Positions 23,401 to 35,900 of a stretch of 58,259 nucleotides of DNA are shown in pieces. Made by a program: the position numbers and the translations under genes. The notes beneath the pieces are model-generated. The model did no database searches. It had not been told where the DNA came from and worked only from the letters and a program-made list of their open reading frames with translations. Numbering within the stretch: the stretch's first letter is position 1; every line of letters begins with the position of its first letter. The DNA comes from Rhizaria sp. SCN 62-66 (Eukaryota; Rhizaria, unplaced), in contig MEDY01000374.1 in NCBI GenBank assembly GCA_001724265.1, forward strand, positions 1-58,259, given 5' to 3'.

Positions 23401-26400
23401 CAGCCCGTCGCCGCGGCCGCCGCGACGCCCGCTACCTGCGGCGCCAGCAGCGGCGGCGGCGGCGTTCTCGGGGGACTCAGCATCGTAGTCGGCGTCGTCG
23501 GGTGATGTACCGGCGCCCTTAGTCCTGCGGGGGTACTTAGTCGCGGCCAGGCGGGGACGGCCTACCTTCCGCGGGCCGCCCGCGAAGGGGCCCGCCGCGG
23601 AGGAAGCGTGTAAGGGCTTCAGGCCAAGGGCCCTGAGAAGCGCGTGCGCCTGGTGTAGGGGGATCGGGTAAGGGGCCAGGCCGGGCAGCGAGATGAGCCT
23701 CTCGGAGGCAAAGGTACTTACACCGGCTAAGGGGGTCGGCGCTGCAGCACTCGCACTAGCATTGGCAGCAGCAGCAGCGGCGGCAGCAGTGGCGGCGTTT
23801 GGCTGAGCGTTAGCGTCAGGCTTGGACTTGGGTTGACTCGCCTTGGCAGGGGTGTTTTTGTTGAGGTTGATGCTCGTCTTGAAGCTGAACAAGTCGTCCT
23901 CCTCCTCCTCTTCCTCCTCCACTTGCTGCTGCTGCTGCTGTTGCTGTTGATTGGCGTCGTTGCCATTGACAGTCGTAGTCGCGGCGGACGCCGAGGCCGA
24001 GGCGGCATCAGTCGCGGCGGCGAAGTGCGTGGCGTTGACGACGGCGGAGAGAATGGCTCGGCGACTCATGGGCACACCCACAGGTAACCCCGTCACAGGT
24101 ACGTGGTTGACAGTGCTAGGCGCGGTGCTCGCGTCGTGAGGACGAGCAGCGGCGACGTTAACGTTCGTACTACCATTAATGTTGTTGCCGTTGCTTGGGG
24201 CGCCTGTGCCGTGCGTATAGTACATGCTCACGTCAAGATTCTCAGCACCATCAGCATTCGCAGCAGCAGCATCGGTGGCAGCAGCGTCACTTTGCTGCTG
24301 CTGTTGCTGTTGCTGCTGCTGCTGCTGCTGCTGCTGGTGGTGCTTAGCACTAGAAGCGCTGTTCTTCTTCTTCTTGTCGTTGATATTGTCATAATAGAAG
24401 TAGTTCTCATTATAGTCACTCAGGTTATAGTACAGTGCGCTATCCTCATCCTCATCCTCCTCGTCCTCACCATCAACAGAACTCGCACCCGCGACATTGC
24501 CAGTGCCACTGCTGTCACTGGAGCTGCCGATATAGCTACTGCTACTGCTCGGGACGATGTACAGCCCCGTCCTGATCCTGCCCAGCCCACCCGCGGCGAC
24601 GGCGGCCGCGACCACGTCGCAGCTCAGCACAACGCTGCGCCGCGCGGCCTGCGGGGACCGGCGCCAGAGGCGGTACAGAGCGGCACTGCCGCGGTCGCCG
24701 CCGGTGGGAGCCAGGAACAGGGCTGGGGCGACGAACGGGGGAAACGAGAAGGCTGCGGCTGCAGCAGAGGCAGAGTCAGCGCTGTTATCAGCGGCGTTGG
24801 CGTCGAAGGGGGCTGTGGCGGCGGCGGCGGCGGCAACGGCGGCGGCGGCGACAAGCAGCGGGAAGCCCCGCACCGTGCGACCGCCCGCAGAGGGGGCAGC
24901 AGCGGCAGCAGGAGCAGCAGCAATGGCGCCGGCCCAGGCAGCGTCAGCCCCGCCCTTGCTGTTGTAACCATATCCCGCGAGCGCTGTCAGCGTGTCGGCA
25001 ACGGTCACATCGGCGTCGGTCTCAGCGGCTGCCACAGCAGCCTCGGCGGCTGCCATAACCCTGGCCTCGGCCTCGGCCTCCACCTCGGCCTCCGCAGTCG
25101 CCGCGGCCGCGGCTTTGGCCGCCGCCGTCTCCGCCGCCCTCAGCGCGGCTTTGGCCGCCGCTTTGGCCGCCGCGCGCACAGTTTCTGCCGAGGCCTCGGC
25201 GGCGCTCTTGGCGGCGGCCGTCGCTGCGGCGCGGGCTCTGGCGGCGGCCTCCGCATGTTCGGTCTCGGCAGCGCGCGCCGCGGCGGCCTTGGCGGCGGCG
25301 GCGTCGGCGGCCGCAGCGGCGGCGGCTTCCTTGTGCTTGCCGGTTTTGCCCTTGCCCTTGCCCTTGCTCTTGCCCGCGCCGCCGCCGCTAAGGCTGAGGC
25401 TGACGCCCGTCTTGTGCGCCTTGGCCTTGGCCAGCCGCAGCTGCCCTTTGGCCGCAGCGGCCGCACTGGCGGCCTTGCCCACCGCGATTACGGCCTCGTT
25501 GTGCTGCTCGGCGAGGGCGGCAACCTTGGCCTCGGCCGCCTCCGCCGCCGCAGCCGCGGCCCGGGACTCGGCCTCGGCCTTAGCGGCAGCCCTAGTCGCG
25601 GCGGTTGCAGAGGCGGCGGCAGCAGCGGCGGCGGCGGCGTGAGCCGGGTCCGGCGCGGCCTGACTTCGGAGGTATTGAACATAAGCCGCCGGGTCGGCCT
25701 TATAGCTGGTGACAACGGCGGTGACGGCGGCAGCTGCGGCGGCGGCGCGCGCGGCGGCCCGGGCGGCGGCGGCGGCGCGCGCGTGGGCCTGCGCGGTCGG
25801 GAAAGGGACAACGACGCCGCCCGCGCTCAGGTACAGGCCGCGGGCCGCCGCGGGGACTGTCGGGGAAAACCAGCACGTGACGCCGGCGAAGACTTGGGGC
25901 ACAGTGTTGTTGTCAGCCGATGAAGACGCAGACGCAGACGCTGAGGCTGAGGCTGAAGCAGAGCTAGAGCGTGAGCTATCCGAGGAGGCTGGAGCGCTGA
26001 GAGGAGGCTTGTTCTCCTTGTTATTATCGACATTGACGTCGTTATTGTTGGAGTCCATGTCATAGTCTTCATCCGTCATCGCGTTTGAGCTAGAACTCGA
26101 GCTCGAGCTTGAGTTTGCCGAGGCAGCAGAGACGGAGGCTGAGGCAGCGTCAGCAGCAGCAGCAGCTGGAGGAGCGGGAGCAGGAGCCGGGCCAAAGGGC
26201 GTTGCGTTAGAGACCCCCGAGCCAGCGCTAGAGCCCACAACAGCAGCAGTAGCAGCACCAGCATCAATAGTGGCGTTTGGCTTCGCAGGGGCAGCAGCGG
26301 CGGCGGTAGCCGTTGTTGTTGTTGTTGCGGCGGGCTTGGGCTTGGGCGCGAACGAAAACATCGAGGGCTTGAACGCCCTCAGCGAGGCGGCGCCGGGCAT

Positions 26401-26409
26401 GGTCGCCAT
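20457..26409 (-). CDS. Large AT-hook nuclear protein with a BRCT-like region
   Basis: Two exons: 26409-22338 and 22123-20457 (TAA), phase 1, 1912 residues. The start MATMPGAASLRAF is chosen because an earlier in-frame ATG (26583) adds residues without coding character. Residues ~165-205 (VFAGVTCWFSPTVP...LYLSAGGVVVPF) resemble the first half of a BRCT domain, and ~560-620 (RSVVLSCDVVAAAVAAGG...GLYIV) resembles its second half; between them lies a long Ala/Glu/Lys helix-like insertion. AT-hook-type motifs appear at about residues 946 (KVGRPRLA), 1261 (SRGRPPKSG) and 1704 (RGPGRPSN). The rest is low-complexity with polyQ and Asp/Ser runs. The splice join produces AEVLA-IPEEERTDVDRDLL, a plausible conserved helix. 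Nuclear DNA binding is inferred; I do not recognise the orthologue. Confidence 0.6.
22124..22337 (-). other. Intron of the AT-hook gene, 214 nt, phase 1
   Basis: Donor GCAA|GTACGTCC at 22337 and acceptor GTTCAG at 22124. It keeps one frame across two long open stretches and is AT-rich, but I have no homologue to confirm the junction. Confidence 0.78.
24291..24345. repeat. CTG/CAG trinucleotide tract encoding polyglutamine
   Basis: A near-pure CTG run on the plus strand encodes about 16 consecutive Gln in the minus-strand AT-hook protein, preceded by two His. Confidence 0.9.
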
Positions 26410-26963
26410 GTGGAGCAAAGGCAGAACGCAAAGGTTGGATCTGCGAGCTAGGTTGGCGATCTGTGGCGCTGGAAAGCTTTGCTCTGGATCCGTTGATGAG
26501 AGGGGAGAGGGACGATGTCGGGTAAGTCGAGGTATCTCAATGAAAATAAGAGATCTCAGAAAAGATTTAAAATAATGATACATTTACAACAAAATACATA
26601 CAATCTCTGAGAGTTGTTTTTATATGACGTAGGTTTATGACGCTAGATCAATTCTTTAAAGGCTCTCTTGTACCCTCAAGCTGCCACCGTCGCCGTCGTG
26701 TTTCAAAAAAGCTCTGTCCACCAGTCGTTTCTGCGTTGTTCATTCCATCTCTCATGCACCCGTCTCTCCGTCTATGCACATATGTCACACAAAACCACGA
26801 ATCAAATGAACGGGATTATATTATATTTAATTTCCACTTTAAAGCACTCACTATACCCCTGCTTAATATTCCCTCTAAAGTTCGCCCTAGTCCTCCTAGC
26901 CCTCTTCAGTAGTTCTCTAGATCCTCACTCAGCCCCAGCCCTCAACCCTCAGCCCTCTGCGCC
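26410..26963. promoter_or_regulatory. Divergent intergenic region, AT-hook gene / giant LRR gene
   Basis: A 0.55-kb divergent spacer expected to hold both promoters (inference). Its right end is C-rich with repeated CCTCAGCCC words just before the LRR ATG. No conserved motif is recognised. Confidence 0.4.
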
Positions 26964-29900
26964 ATGAGCAGTGCCGGCGCCCCCCGCCCCAGCGGTTTCT
27001 CGCGCCCGCGCAGCGCGCACCCGCCGCCGCCTCGCGCGGCCGCTGCGCCCCACCCGCCCCCGCAGCAGTTACCCTCAGGCTGGTCTGCCGCCGGCGCCAC
27101 CACGGCCTCGCGCGCCATCCCCGCCTCGGCCGCCGCCTCATCTGCTGCCGCGACCGCGGGCGACGATTTGTCCGCTGCGGACGTGGCCGCGGATGCCGAC
27201 GCTGCGGCGGCCTCGGCGCACAGCGCGTACCTGACGAAGCTGGAGCAGCAGCGGCGGCAGCGGCGGCAGCAGCAGCAGCTTCACGCCTGCAGCGCCGCCG
27301 CGCGCCTCGAGGCCGAGCTCCTCTCCTCGCCGGCCGACGCCGCCGCAGGCCCCCACGGCGCACCTGGGGCGGTTACTTTGGGCCCCGCCGTCCCCGCTTA
27401 CGCCGGCAGCGGCGCGGCGGCGGCAGCGGCAGCAACGGGGTCAGTGACCAGCGCCAGCCGTGACGTCGATGGCGAGCATTACGACGAGGACGATGCCCAC
27501 GGCGACAGCGCCCAGCACGAATCTGACGACCTTAGCGCCGTCGTTGCACTTGCACGCTCCGGCTCCGGCGCGGCCGCCGTGTCCGCCTTCCTCTGCGAGC
27601 GCCGCCGCCGCCTACGCCTCCAGCAGTCGCAGCTTCTTGAGGCTGGCAATGGAGCTGCTGCTGTGCCGTGGCTGCTGCCAGGCGCCCCCAGCCACCTCAT
27701 GCCCAACGGCATTAGCAGCCACACAACTGACGCCGCCGGCTCAGGCTCTGGCTCTGGATATAGCTATAACAATCACGCCAGTGCGAGTGCGAGCGCGATC
27801 GTGAACACGAGGACGCGCCGTCCCCGCCCGGCCTCCGCCTCGCCGCTCTCCATCTCCGCGTATAATGGCACCATCAACGCCATCTCCAGCTGGGGCGGCA
27901 GCGGCTCAGCGCAAGCGGGTGCAACTGCGAGCGCGAGCTCGAGTGCGAGTGCAGCCTTCACCCCTCTGCCACAGGCGCCGCCGTCGCTGTCGCCACACCG
28001 GCCGCTGCTGCTGCGCGTGGGCGACCTTGTGCGCATGCTGTACACGCACAAGTGCCGCGACCTCTCGGTGCCTGCCACGGCCGCGCACCGGGCGCGCTTC
28101 CTGGCGCGCTTCTACTACTCGGCCACCACCGACGCCGCCAGTCTGCTCTGCGACCTCCCCGCCGCCGCCGCCAGGGACCCAGCGGCGGCCGCAGCGGCGG
28201 CGGCCGTTGCCAATGGCTCCGGCTTATTCGCGGGCGCGGGCGGTGGTGCCGGCGCCAGCGCCGGCAGCGGCAGCAGCAGCAGCAGTGGCAGTGACGCCAG
28301 CGACGACGACGACGATGACGATGACGACGACGATGATGTCGGCTTTAAGGGCTCTAGCAATAGCAACGGCAGTAGCAAGAAGAGCTTTCGGTCTGAGCAC
28401 CCTGACGGCGATGACGCCGACGGCGCCACGGCCTTACTTATAGACAAAGTGGTCTCACATAAATCTGCCGCCGCCGACGACGACGGCGATGACGCGGCTT
28501 ACCTTTCCGCCGCGGAGGCTGACAAGTGGGCCGCGGCGCAGGCCGCGCGCAAGCTCGCCCGCGAACAGCGGCGGCAGCGGCGGCGGCTCATGCGGCGGCA
28601 GCTGAGGCGCCAGCAGCGCCAGAGGCTCTTGGCTGTTGCTGCCGCCGCTGCCACGGCCAGTGCCAATGCAAGCGCTAATTCTAGCAGCGCGAATGCGGGC
28701 GGTAGTTCCAGCGCTGGCACTGCTATTGGTGCGAGCGGGGCTGTTACGAGCCCTACTAGCAGCAATACTAGCTCATCAGAAGTTGTGTCGATTGCGGCTT
28801 TATTCCCTAGCAGCGTCTCGAACACAGCGGGCTCTAACTCTGCTGTTGCCGCGGCCAACGCTGCCGCCGCCGCTGCCGCCGCCGCCGCGACCGCGGCCGC
28901 AACCGCCGCCTCCGTGGCCGCCGCGGCCGCCGCCGTCACCGCCGCCGCCCCCACCACCGCGCCCGGTGACTCCACCGGCGTTGGCGGCAGCTCGAGTGCT
29001 GGTGTGGCGGGCGGCGGCCGCGGCGCCGGCAGCAGCGTGACGGGCGGCGCGGGCGTGTATTTCGCGCTCTCGGCGGGGCCCGCGTACAGCGTGTACGGCG
29101 CAGACACGGCGGCGACGGAGCCGACGCTGCCGTGCCCGGGGTCCGAGTCCGAGGCCGACGCCGACGCCGACGCCGAGAGTGACAGTGAGGGCGACGGCGA
29201 CGGCGACGGTGACGGTGAGAGTGATCGGGGGAGCGACTTTGACTCTGGCTTAGACGCGGGTCAGCATGACTTCAGTGAGCGCAAGGCGAGTGCCAGTGTG
29301 GATGCCACTGCGAGGCGCGGGCGCTACCGCCAACGCACTGTCGACCTCATCACCAACAACGATCCTGCGACCAAGTACCTCCTCTCGCTGCTGCCGCCCA
29401 GCACAGCCGCGAGTAATCCTTTCACCCCCGCCGCCCTCGACTGCGCCAGCGACTGCGAGACGGACCCGCAAGACTGCCCTTTGCTGGGCGCGGTCCGCAG
29501 CCCCCTCGCGGCCTCGCTGCCGCCCACGGTCGCGGCCCGCGCCGCCGCCGCGGCGGCCCCTGTGGCGACCGCGGCTACGGGAGCTGCCGCGCTGGCCGCG
29601 CTCGTCGCCGCGGCGGGCAAGCGGCTCGCCACGGGCCGGCTCTCTGGCCCGCAAGCGGCGCGCGCGCGGGCCCTGCTGGCCTCGCTCGTCGCGCTCCCCA
29701 ATAGCAACAACGGCAATAACAATAGCAATAATAACGGCCAGTTGGCTGCTGCGAGTTCTGCGAATGCTGCGGGCGCTGCGAGTGCCGCGGCGAAGCTCAT
29801 CGCCTGCGCTGAGAGTGATAGCGCGACAGCGTGGATCGTCGACGCGCTCAAGAGCGCGGTGCGGCACAAGGACGTCATGGCCGCAACGGCACTCATGCAG

Positions 29901-32900
29901 TCGCAGGCGCAGGCCCAGGTGCTTACGTTTGACACGAATAAGAGCCACAGTAAGAGCGGTGCTAGCGCAGCGAAGTCAAGCCGCCTCTTAGACCCGAAGC
30001 CCGTCCACGGTCCCCGACGCCACGTCAGGGTGATCGCGTACAGCTCGCCATTCCCGGCCGCGCCCGCCACCGCCGCGGCGACTGCGGCGGCCGCAGCGGC
30101 CGCGGTCGCCTCCACTGTGTCGGCCACGGCGACCGCGATCGCCGCCACCGGCTCCTCCGGCTCCAGCTCGAGCTCTGGCCCTCACACTGGCTCGCACACC
30201 GGGTCCAGCTCTGTGTCCGCCTCTGCTGCCGCTGCGGCCGCGGCCGCGAACGAGACGGCCGCGGTCACGGCCGCCGTCGCCGCGCTGCCGTCTTTGTCCA
30301 GCGCCATTGCGCTCGCCGCCAACTCGCAGCTGCACAGCGCTAAGGGGTACTTAGACGACTCTAGGGGCTACTTGCTGCCCCTCTCGGACCCGTATTATAT
30401 GCACTTCACCGATGTGCCCCCGCCGCAGGGTGCTTCATACACGCCCCCCAAGTCTTCCATTGCAGCCGCAGCCGCCGCCGCCGCCGCTGTTGCTGCTTTA
30501 GATGCTGCTGGCGGCAGCGCGGGACACGGCAGCACTGATGTTAGTCCCGGCGGCGTCGGCGTCGGTGTCAGGCGCATCCAGACCGGCAGTCAGCAACAAC
30601 AGCAACAACAGCAACGTAAGTCTCTCGCCAACAACAACGCGAGCGCGAACGCCCCCAGCAACACCGCTGGCGGTGGCCCCAGCGGCGGCGCTGTGTCTGC
30701 CGGGGCCGTCACCGCGGCCACGGTCGCGCTCGTGAAGTCGGGCGCCGAGTGCCTCGTGCGCGCGGCCGCCACGGTCACCCACACCACACACGGCAACAAC
30801 GGCACCAAGAGCGCGGCGGCAATGGGTCGCAGCTCCGCGAGCGCCAACGCCGCCAAAGTGACCGTGACTGGGGGCGCGGGCGCGAGCGGGAGTGCGACGA
30901 CAGTGCCGGTGCCGCCGGGAGGGCTCGTGCTGTCGTTGCCGAGCCTGGGGCTCACGCCCACGTGCGTTGCGCTGCTCTGCCAGTTTCTGCTCCTCGACTC
31001 GCGCGCGTACGTTACCGCCTGTTGGCGTGCGCACCTCGCGCGCGCTGCGGCCGAGGCGGCGGCCGCGGCCGTGGCCGACGCCGCCGCAGTACTCGCCAAG
31101 GAGCTGCACTGGGCGCAGGCGCACGGCCGCGTCAGGGCCGCAGCCGCCGCCGCCGCCGCTGCTGCTGCTGCCGCCGCTGCTGCGTCTGCGGCTGCAGCGA
31201 CGAGTGACAGCGCCGGCGCTCTGAGCAGCAGCAATAATAGCAGTGGGGGCAGTGGCAGTAGCAGTGCGGCCGCGCTGTCGCGTTTGCCGCCGACCAAGGC
31301 CGCCGTGCTGAGTGCCCTCGAGGACCTGCCTCCCACGGTCACACTTACACCGCAAGGCGGTCTAAGTACCCCCGGAGGTGTAAGTGCATCTGCGGACCCT
31401 TACGCCGACCTCGAGTCCGCGATCGCTGCCGCAACGACTGCGCTGGCAATGGTGCCCCGCCGCTTCCCGCATTGCAACAGCAGCCGCAACACCAATATCT
31501 GCTCACAGTCACTGACCGTGGGCCCTATTGTGCGGCCCACAGTTACCACTGTTCCCGCCGCGCCTCCCGCGCCCGGGCCTGTGCCCGCGCTGGCCCTTGC
31601 CGCCACCGCCAGGCTCATCGCGTGCGCTGAGGCCGCCTTCACTCCCGGCGGCAACAACAACAACAACAATCAGATGGGCTCGCACAGCCCCAGACACCGC
31701 AGAGCGTCGATTGCCAGCGCCAGCGCCGGCGCCCCCGGCGTCTCACCCGTGGCGGCAACCACCCACGTCACGAGCTCGGGACACACCGGACACAGCGGCC
31801 TCGGCAACAGCAGCAGCAGCGGCGGCGGCGGCGACAGCGTTGTCGTGCTGACGCAGCCTCTGCCCGCCTCGCTCGGCGCGGCGCTGTCCGGCCCCCCCGT
31901 TGCGCTCACCACCACGCTCGCGAGCGCAAGCGCTGGGTCCGCCGCTGGCGATGACGGCAAGGGCGATGGCGCCGGCGGCGTCGGCGTGACCGCAGTCGCG
32001 GGCGCCGCCGTGCCGATCCCGCAGGCGCTCGCAGCGGCCGCGCGCGCGCTCGACGCCGCCGTGGCCGTGTACGTATCGGCGCTCACGGGACAGCCGCCCT
32101 CGGCTAACACAGGCGGCAGCAGCAGCAGCAGCAGTGCGAGCGGCCCCTTGGGCGCCGCCGGCGTCAGCACCACCTCTGCCCTGGAGTACTGGGTGCCGCC
32201 GCCGCGCTTCACGCACTTGGTGCTCGACGGCAATGCGCTCGCTTCTCCGGTCGCCGTCGCCGCCCTTTGTGCGCTGCTCACGCACTCGCGCACGCTTGTC
32301 TCGCTGTCGATCCGCGGCACCGGGCTCAACCAGCAGGGCTACGAGGCCATCTTCCGCGCCCTCACGCCCGCGCCCGCGCCCGTGCCCGTCAACGGCGCCC
32401 CGCAGTCGCACTCACCGCCGGCGCTGTTGCTGCCAGAGCCGGCGCTGCTGGCGCTGGACGCGTCGAGCCTGCCATCACACGACCGCATGACTCTGGGCCC
32501 GCGCGGCGCGGCGGCGCTGGGACGCATGCTGCGCCGCAACCAGCGCCTGCGAAGGCTCGCGCTCGCTGGCGCCGGCGTCGCTGGCCCCGCGGTCTCCGCG
32601 CTGGCGGAGGCCTTCCTCCTCAGCCCCAGCGGCCCCGGCGGCGGCGCCACGGCGGGCGGTCGGCGCGGCACCGGCGCGGCTGCGGGCAACTCGACCAAGC
32701 CGCTGCTGTGCCTGACTGACCTGGATCTGAGTTACAACCAGCTCACGACGGCCTCGGCCCCCGCGCTCGCGGCGCTGCTGGCGGCCGCGCCGGGGCTGCG
32801 GCGCCTGTCACTGGCGCACACGGAGCTCGGCGAGCAGGGTCTGCTCGCGGTGACGCCCGCCCTTAGGGCTATGGCCCGCCTCCAGCGGCTCAACCTGCGC

Positions 32901-35900
32901 GCGTCGCGGCTGAGCCTGCGCGCGCTCACGCTGCTGACGGACATCATCGCGGACATGCCCGCGCTTGAGGAGCTGTACCTGGACAACAACGCGTTCCTGG
33001 ATGAGTACGCGACCGGCAGCAGCAGCTCGCAGCAGCAGCAGCAGCGGCCCGGATCCGCCAAGAGCGGCGGCGGCAAGGCGGCCGCAGGCTTGCTGGGCGG
33101 CTCTGCGGCTCTCGCGGGCGCCGGCGACGACGACGACGGGGACGGCTTTGCGGGCCGGCTGGTCGCCGCCGAGCGCGCCGTTGCGCTGCGCAAGCAAGAG
33201 GGCGCCGCGCTAGACAAGGGCTTGCTGGCGCCCTCATTTGTGCTCCAGCGCGTGCGCCAGCAACAGCAGCAGCAGCAACAGCAGCAACAGCAGCTGCAAC
33301 AGGCTGACTCGAGTGGCGGCACTAACCTCAGCAGCTTTAGCTCTGATTTCAACCCCAACAGCGCGAACAACAACGCCAACACCGCGCCCTCTTCCGGAGG
33401 CGGCCTAAGTTCTCCCTCCGCCGGCAGCGGCCTGAGCTCTGCCGACGCGGCCCTCACTGCGGCGTTGTCCGCGACCGACGCCATGTCCACCGCGCTGCGC
33501 AGGCTCGGGCTCTTCCCGCCCACCGTCGTATCCCCGCGGCTGCCGTTGTGCTCGAACCTCGCCGTGCTGTCGCTGCGCGACTGCAAGCTCAGCGGCAGCG
33601 TCGTCGAGAGCCTGCTCGCCGCCTTCACCCCGGCAACAGACGCCGCCGGCGCCGCGGCCAAGCGCCGCAGGCAGGCCGCCGCCTCGGCAGCAGCGGCGGC
33701 GGCCGCGGCGACGGCGGCGACCGCGCCCGGCGCCGGCGGCCGCCGCGGCAGCAGCGCCGGGGCCGGGTCCGCGTCCAGCGCCGCCGTCGCTGTCGGCGAC
33801 AGCAGCGGCGGCGGCAGCGGCGGCGTGGGCGAGGACGGGTTGGGCCGCTTGCTGCCGTCAGTCTCTTTTGCCCACCCGCCGCCCCAGCCTGCCAACAGCT
33901 CTACCGCGACTGCGACTGCTAGCGCGAGCACGAGCGAGAGCAGCGCCGCAGCCGCTCCGGTTACTGCGAGCGCGAGCGACAGCGCCGCCGCAAGCGCAGG
34001 CATCGCGGGCGTCGCGACCGATACTACGGTGGCGACGGTGACCGAGGGCGCTGATGCGCACTCGGCGTCGACGGCGCGCTCGCTGCGGCCGCGAGTGCCG
34101 CTGCCGTGCCCGCGCTGGGCGCGCCTGCCGCTCACATCGGGCTCGCAGGCGTTCCCCATGCTCGACTGCCTGGATCTCAGCGGTAACCCGCTGCGCGACC
34201 GCGGCGCCGTGGCTGCCGCGCGCTGGCTGTCCCATCCGCGCACGGCCGCGACCGCGCTGCACCTCGACGGCTGCGGCATCGGCGACGTTGGCGGCGCCGC
34301 GCTCGCGGCCGCGCTCGCGGGCGCCACGCTGCCACCCGCCTCCGTGACCTCGTCCTCGTCTGCGTCCTCGTCTTCGGTCGCTGGCTCGGGGGGCAAGGGC
34401 ACGGTGACCACGGTCGCCGAGGCTCTGTCGGGTGTCACTGCGAGCATGGTGGTCTTTTCTTTGGCACCCACATTGCGCAGCTCCTACACTGCCGACGGCG
34501 GCGCTCTCATCGACACGGACACCGCGGCCACCGGCGGCCTCCGCGGCGGCGCCGCGGGCGGCCTGACGTTCGGCGTGGCCCCAGGTCCGCACGCGCCGTG
34601 CCTGGCGCTGCTCTCGTTGCGGCACAACGCGCTGGGCGCGACCGCGGGCGCCGCGCTGCTGCGCGTGTGCGCGCTGCGGAACCTGGGCCTGTCTCCGTCG
34701 CCGCTTACAGTCGCCACGCTCGGCTCCAGTATGCCTTTCGCCGTCGCCGACGCCATCGCGGCGCTTTGCCCCGGCACGTCCGCGCGCGCCCCCGCCTCGG
34801 CCTTCGCCGCCGCTGCGGCCGCCGCGTCGGCTGCGGCGTCGGGTGTGCTGTCGCCCGCGCCGTCGCTGGCGGCGCCTGCCACCGCGGCTGCCGCAGCCGC
34901 CGCGGACCGCGCGCGCGACGTTGCCGCGCTGCACCGCGCGCGCTCGCTCTCGCATCACTGGCAGTGGCTGCTGAGGCGCGCCGCCGCGCTGCGCCGCCTC
35001 ACGCGTCTCACGCGCGCGGCGGCGGCGCTCGCGACGCTGTACACTGCGGCTGCCGATTCGGCCGCGGCCGCGCTGCCCGCGTGGCGCGCGCGCGAGGAGG
35101 CAGGCTCGCGCGCGCTCGCCGCCGAGGCGGCCGAGGCCGCCGACGCCGCGGCCGCCGCGCGGACCGCGCTGGCGGCGGCGGAGGCGGCCGTGGAGCTGCG
35201 GCACCGCGAGTACGAGGCACGCGCCAAGTGGGTCGCCACGCAGCGCGAGAAGGAGCAGCGGCTCGCGCAGGGGCTTGCCAGGCAGCTGGAGAGTGCGCGC
35301 GACCTCCGCGCGCGCGCCATCTCGACGATCGCCTACGACTCTGACAACGTCGCGTCCGCATCCGCGTCTGCGCAGGGCAAGGGCGCGGGGTTCGACCTGG
35401 CCGCCGCGTTGGTCGCCGCGGGCGTGGTCTCGACCTCCGCCGCGGCCGCCACCGCCGCTTCGAACCTCAGCTCGAGCTCCGGCGCGGGCGCCGAGGCCGC
35501 GGCGCTGTCGCTGGTGCTCGCGGAGGAGACGGCGGCGTGCGGCGAGTGGCGTGGGCAGCTGCAGATTGCGCTGGCGGCCGTCGTCAGCATGGTCGCGACT
35601 CTCGAGGCGACGCAGAGGGTCGCCGGCGGCAACGCTCCCGCCAACAGCGCGAGCGCTGCCGCGGGCGCCAATGGCGGCAAGGCCGGTGCGAGGTCGCGAC
35701 CCAGCACTGCTAACGGGGGCCAGTCACCTCGCCGCGCCGCGCGCCCCGCCACTGCGACTCACGGCGCCAACATCGGCAGCGCTAGCGTCGCGAGCGGCCG
35801 CCGCGCGCGCCCTGCCTCTGCGTCCGTCAGCGGCAGCCGCGGTTTCCCCAGTGCGCTTGCGAACGCCATCGAAGACCCCGCTGTCGTCGCCGCGCGCATC

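Noticed and set aside
24291-24345. CTG runs as a CRISPR or mobile element signal
   Set aside because: They are plain trinucleotide tracts inside coding frames, with no spacers, terminal repeats or transposase.
24103-25923. 606-codon open frame antisense to the AT-hook gene
   Set aside because: Low-complexity shadow of GC-rich coding sequence, with no independent motifs.
32732-35204. Long minus-strand frames antisense to the LRR gene
   Set aside because: The sense strand carries clear leucine-rich repeats; these are composition shadows.
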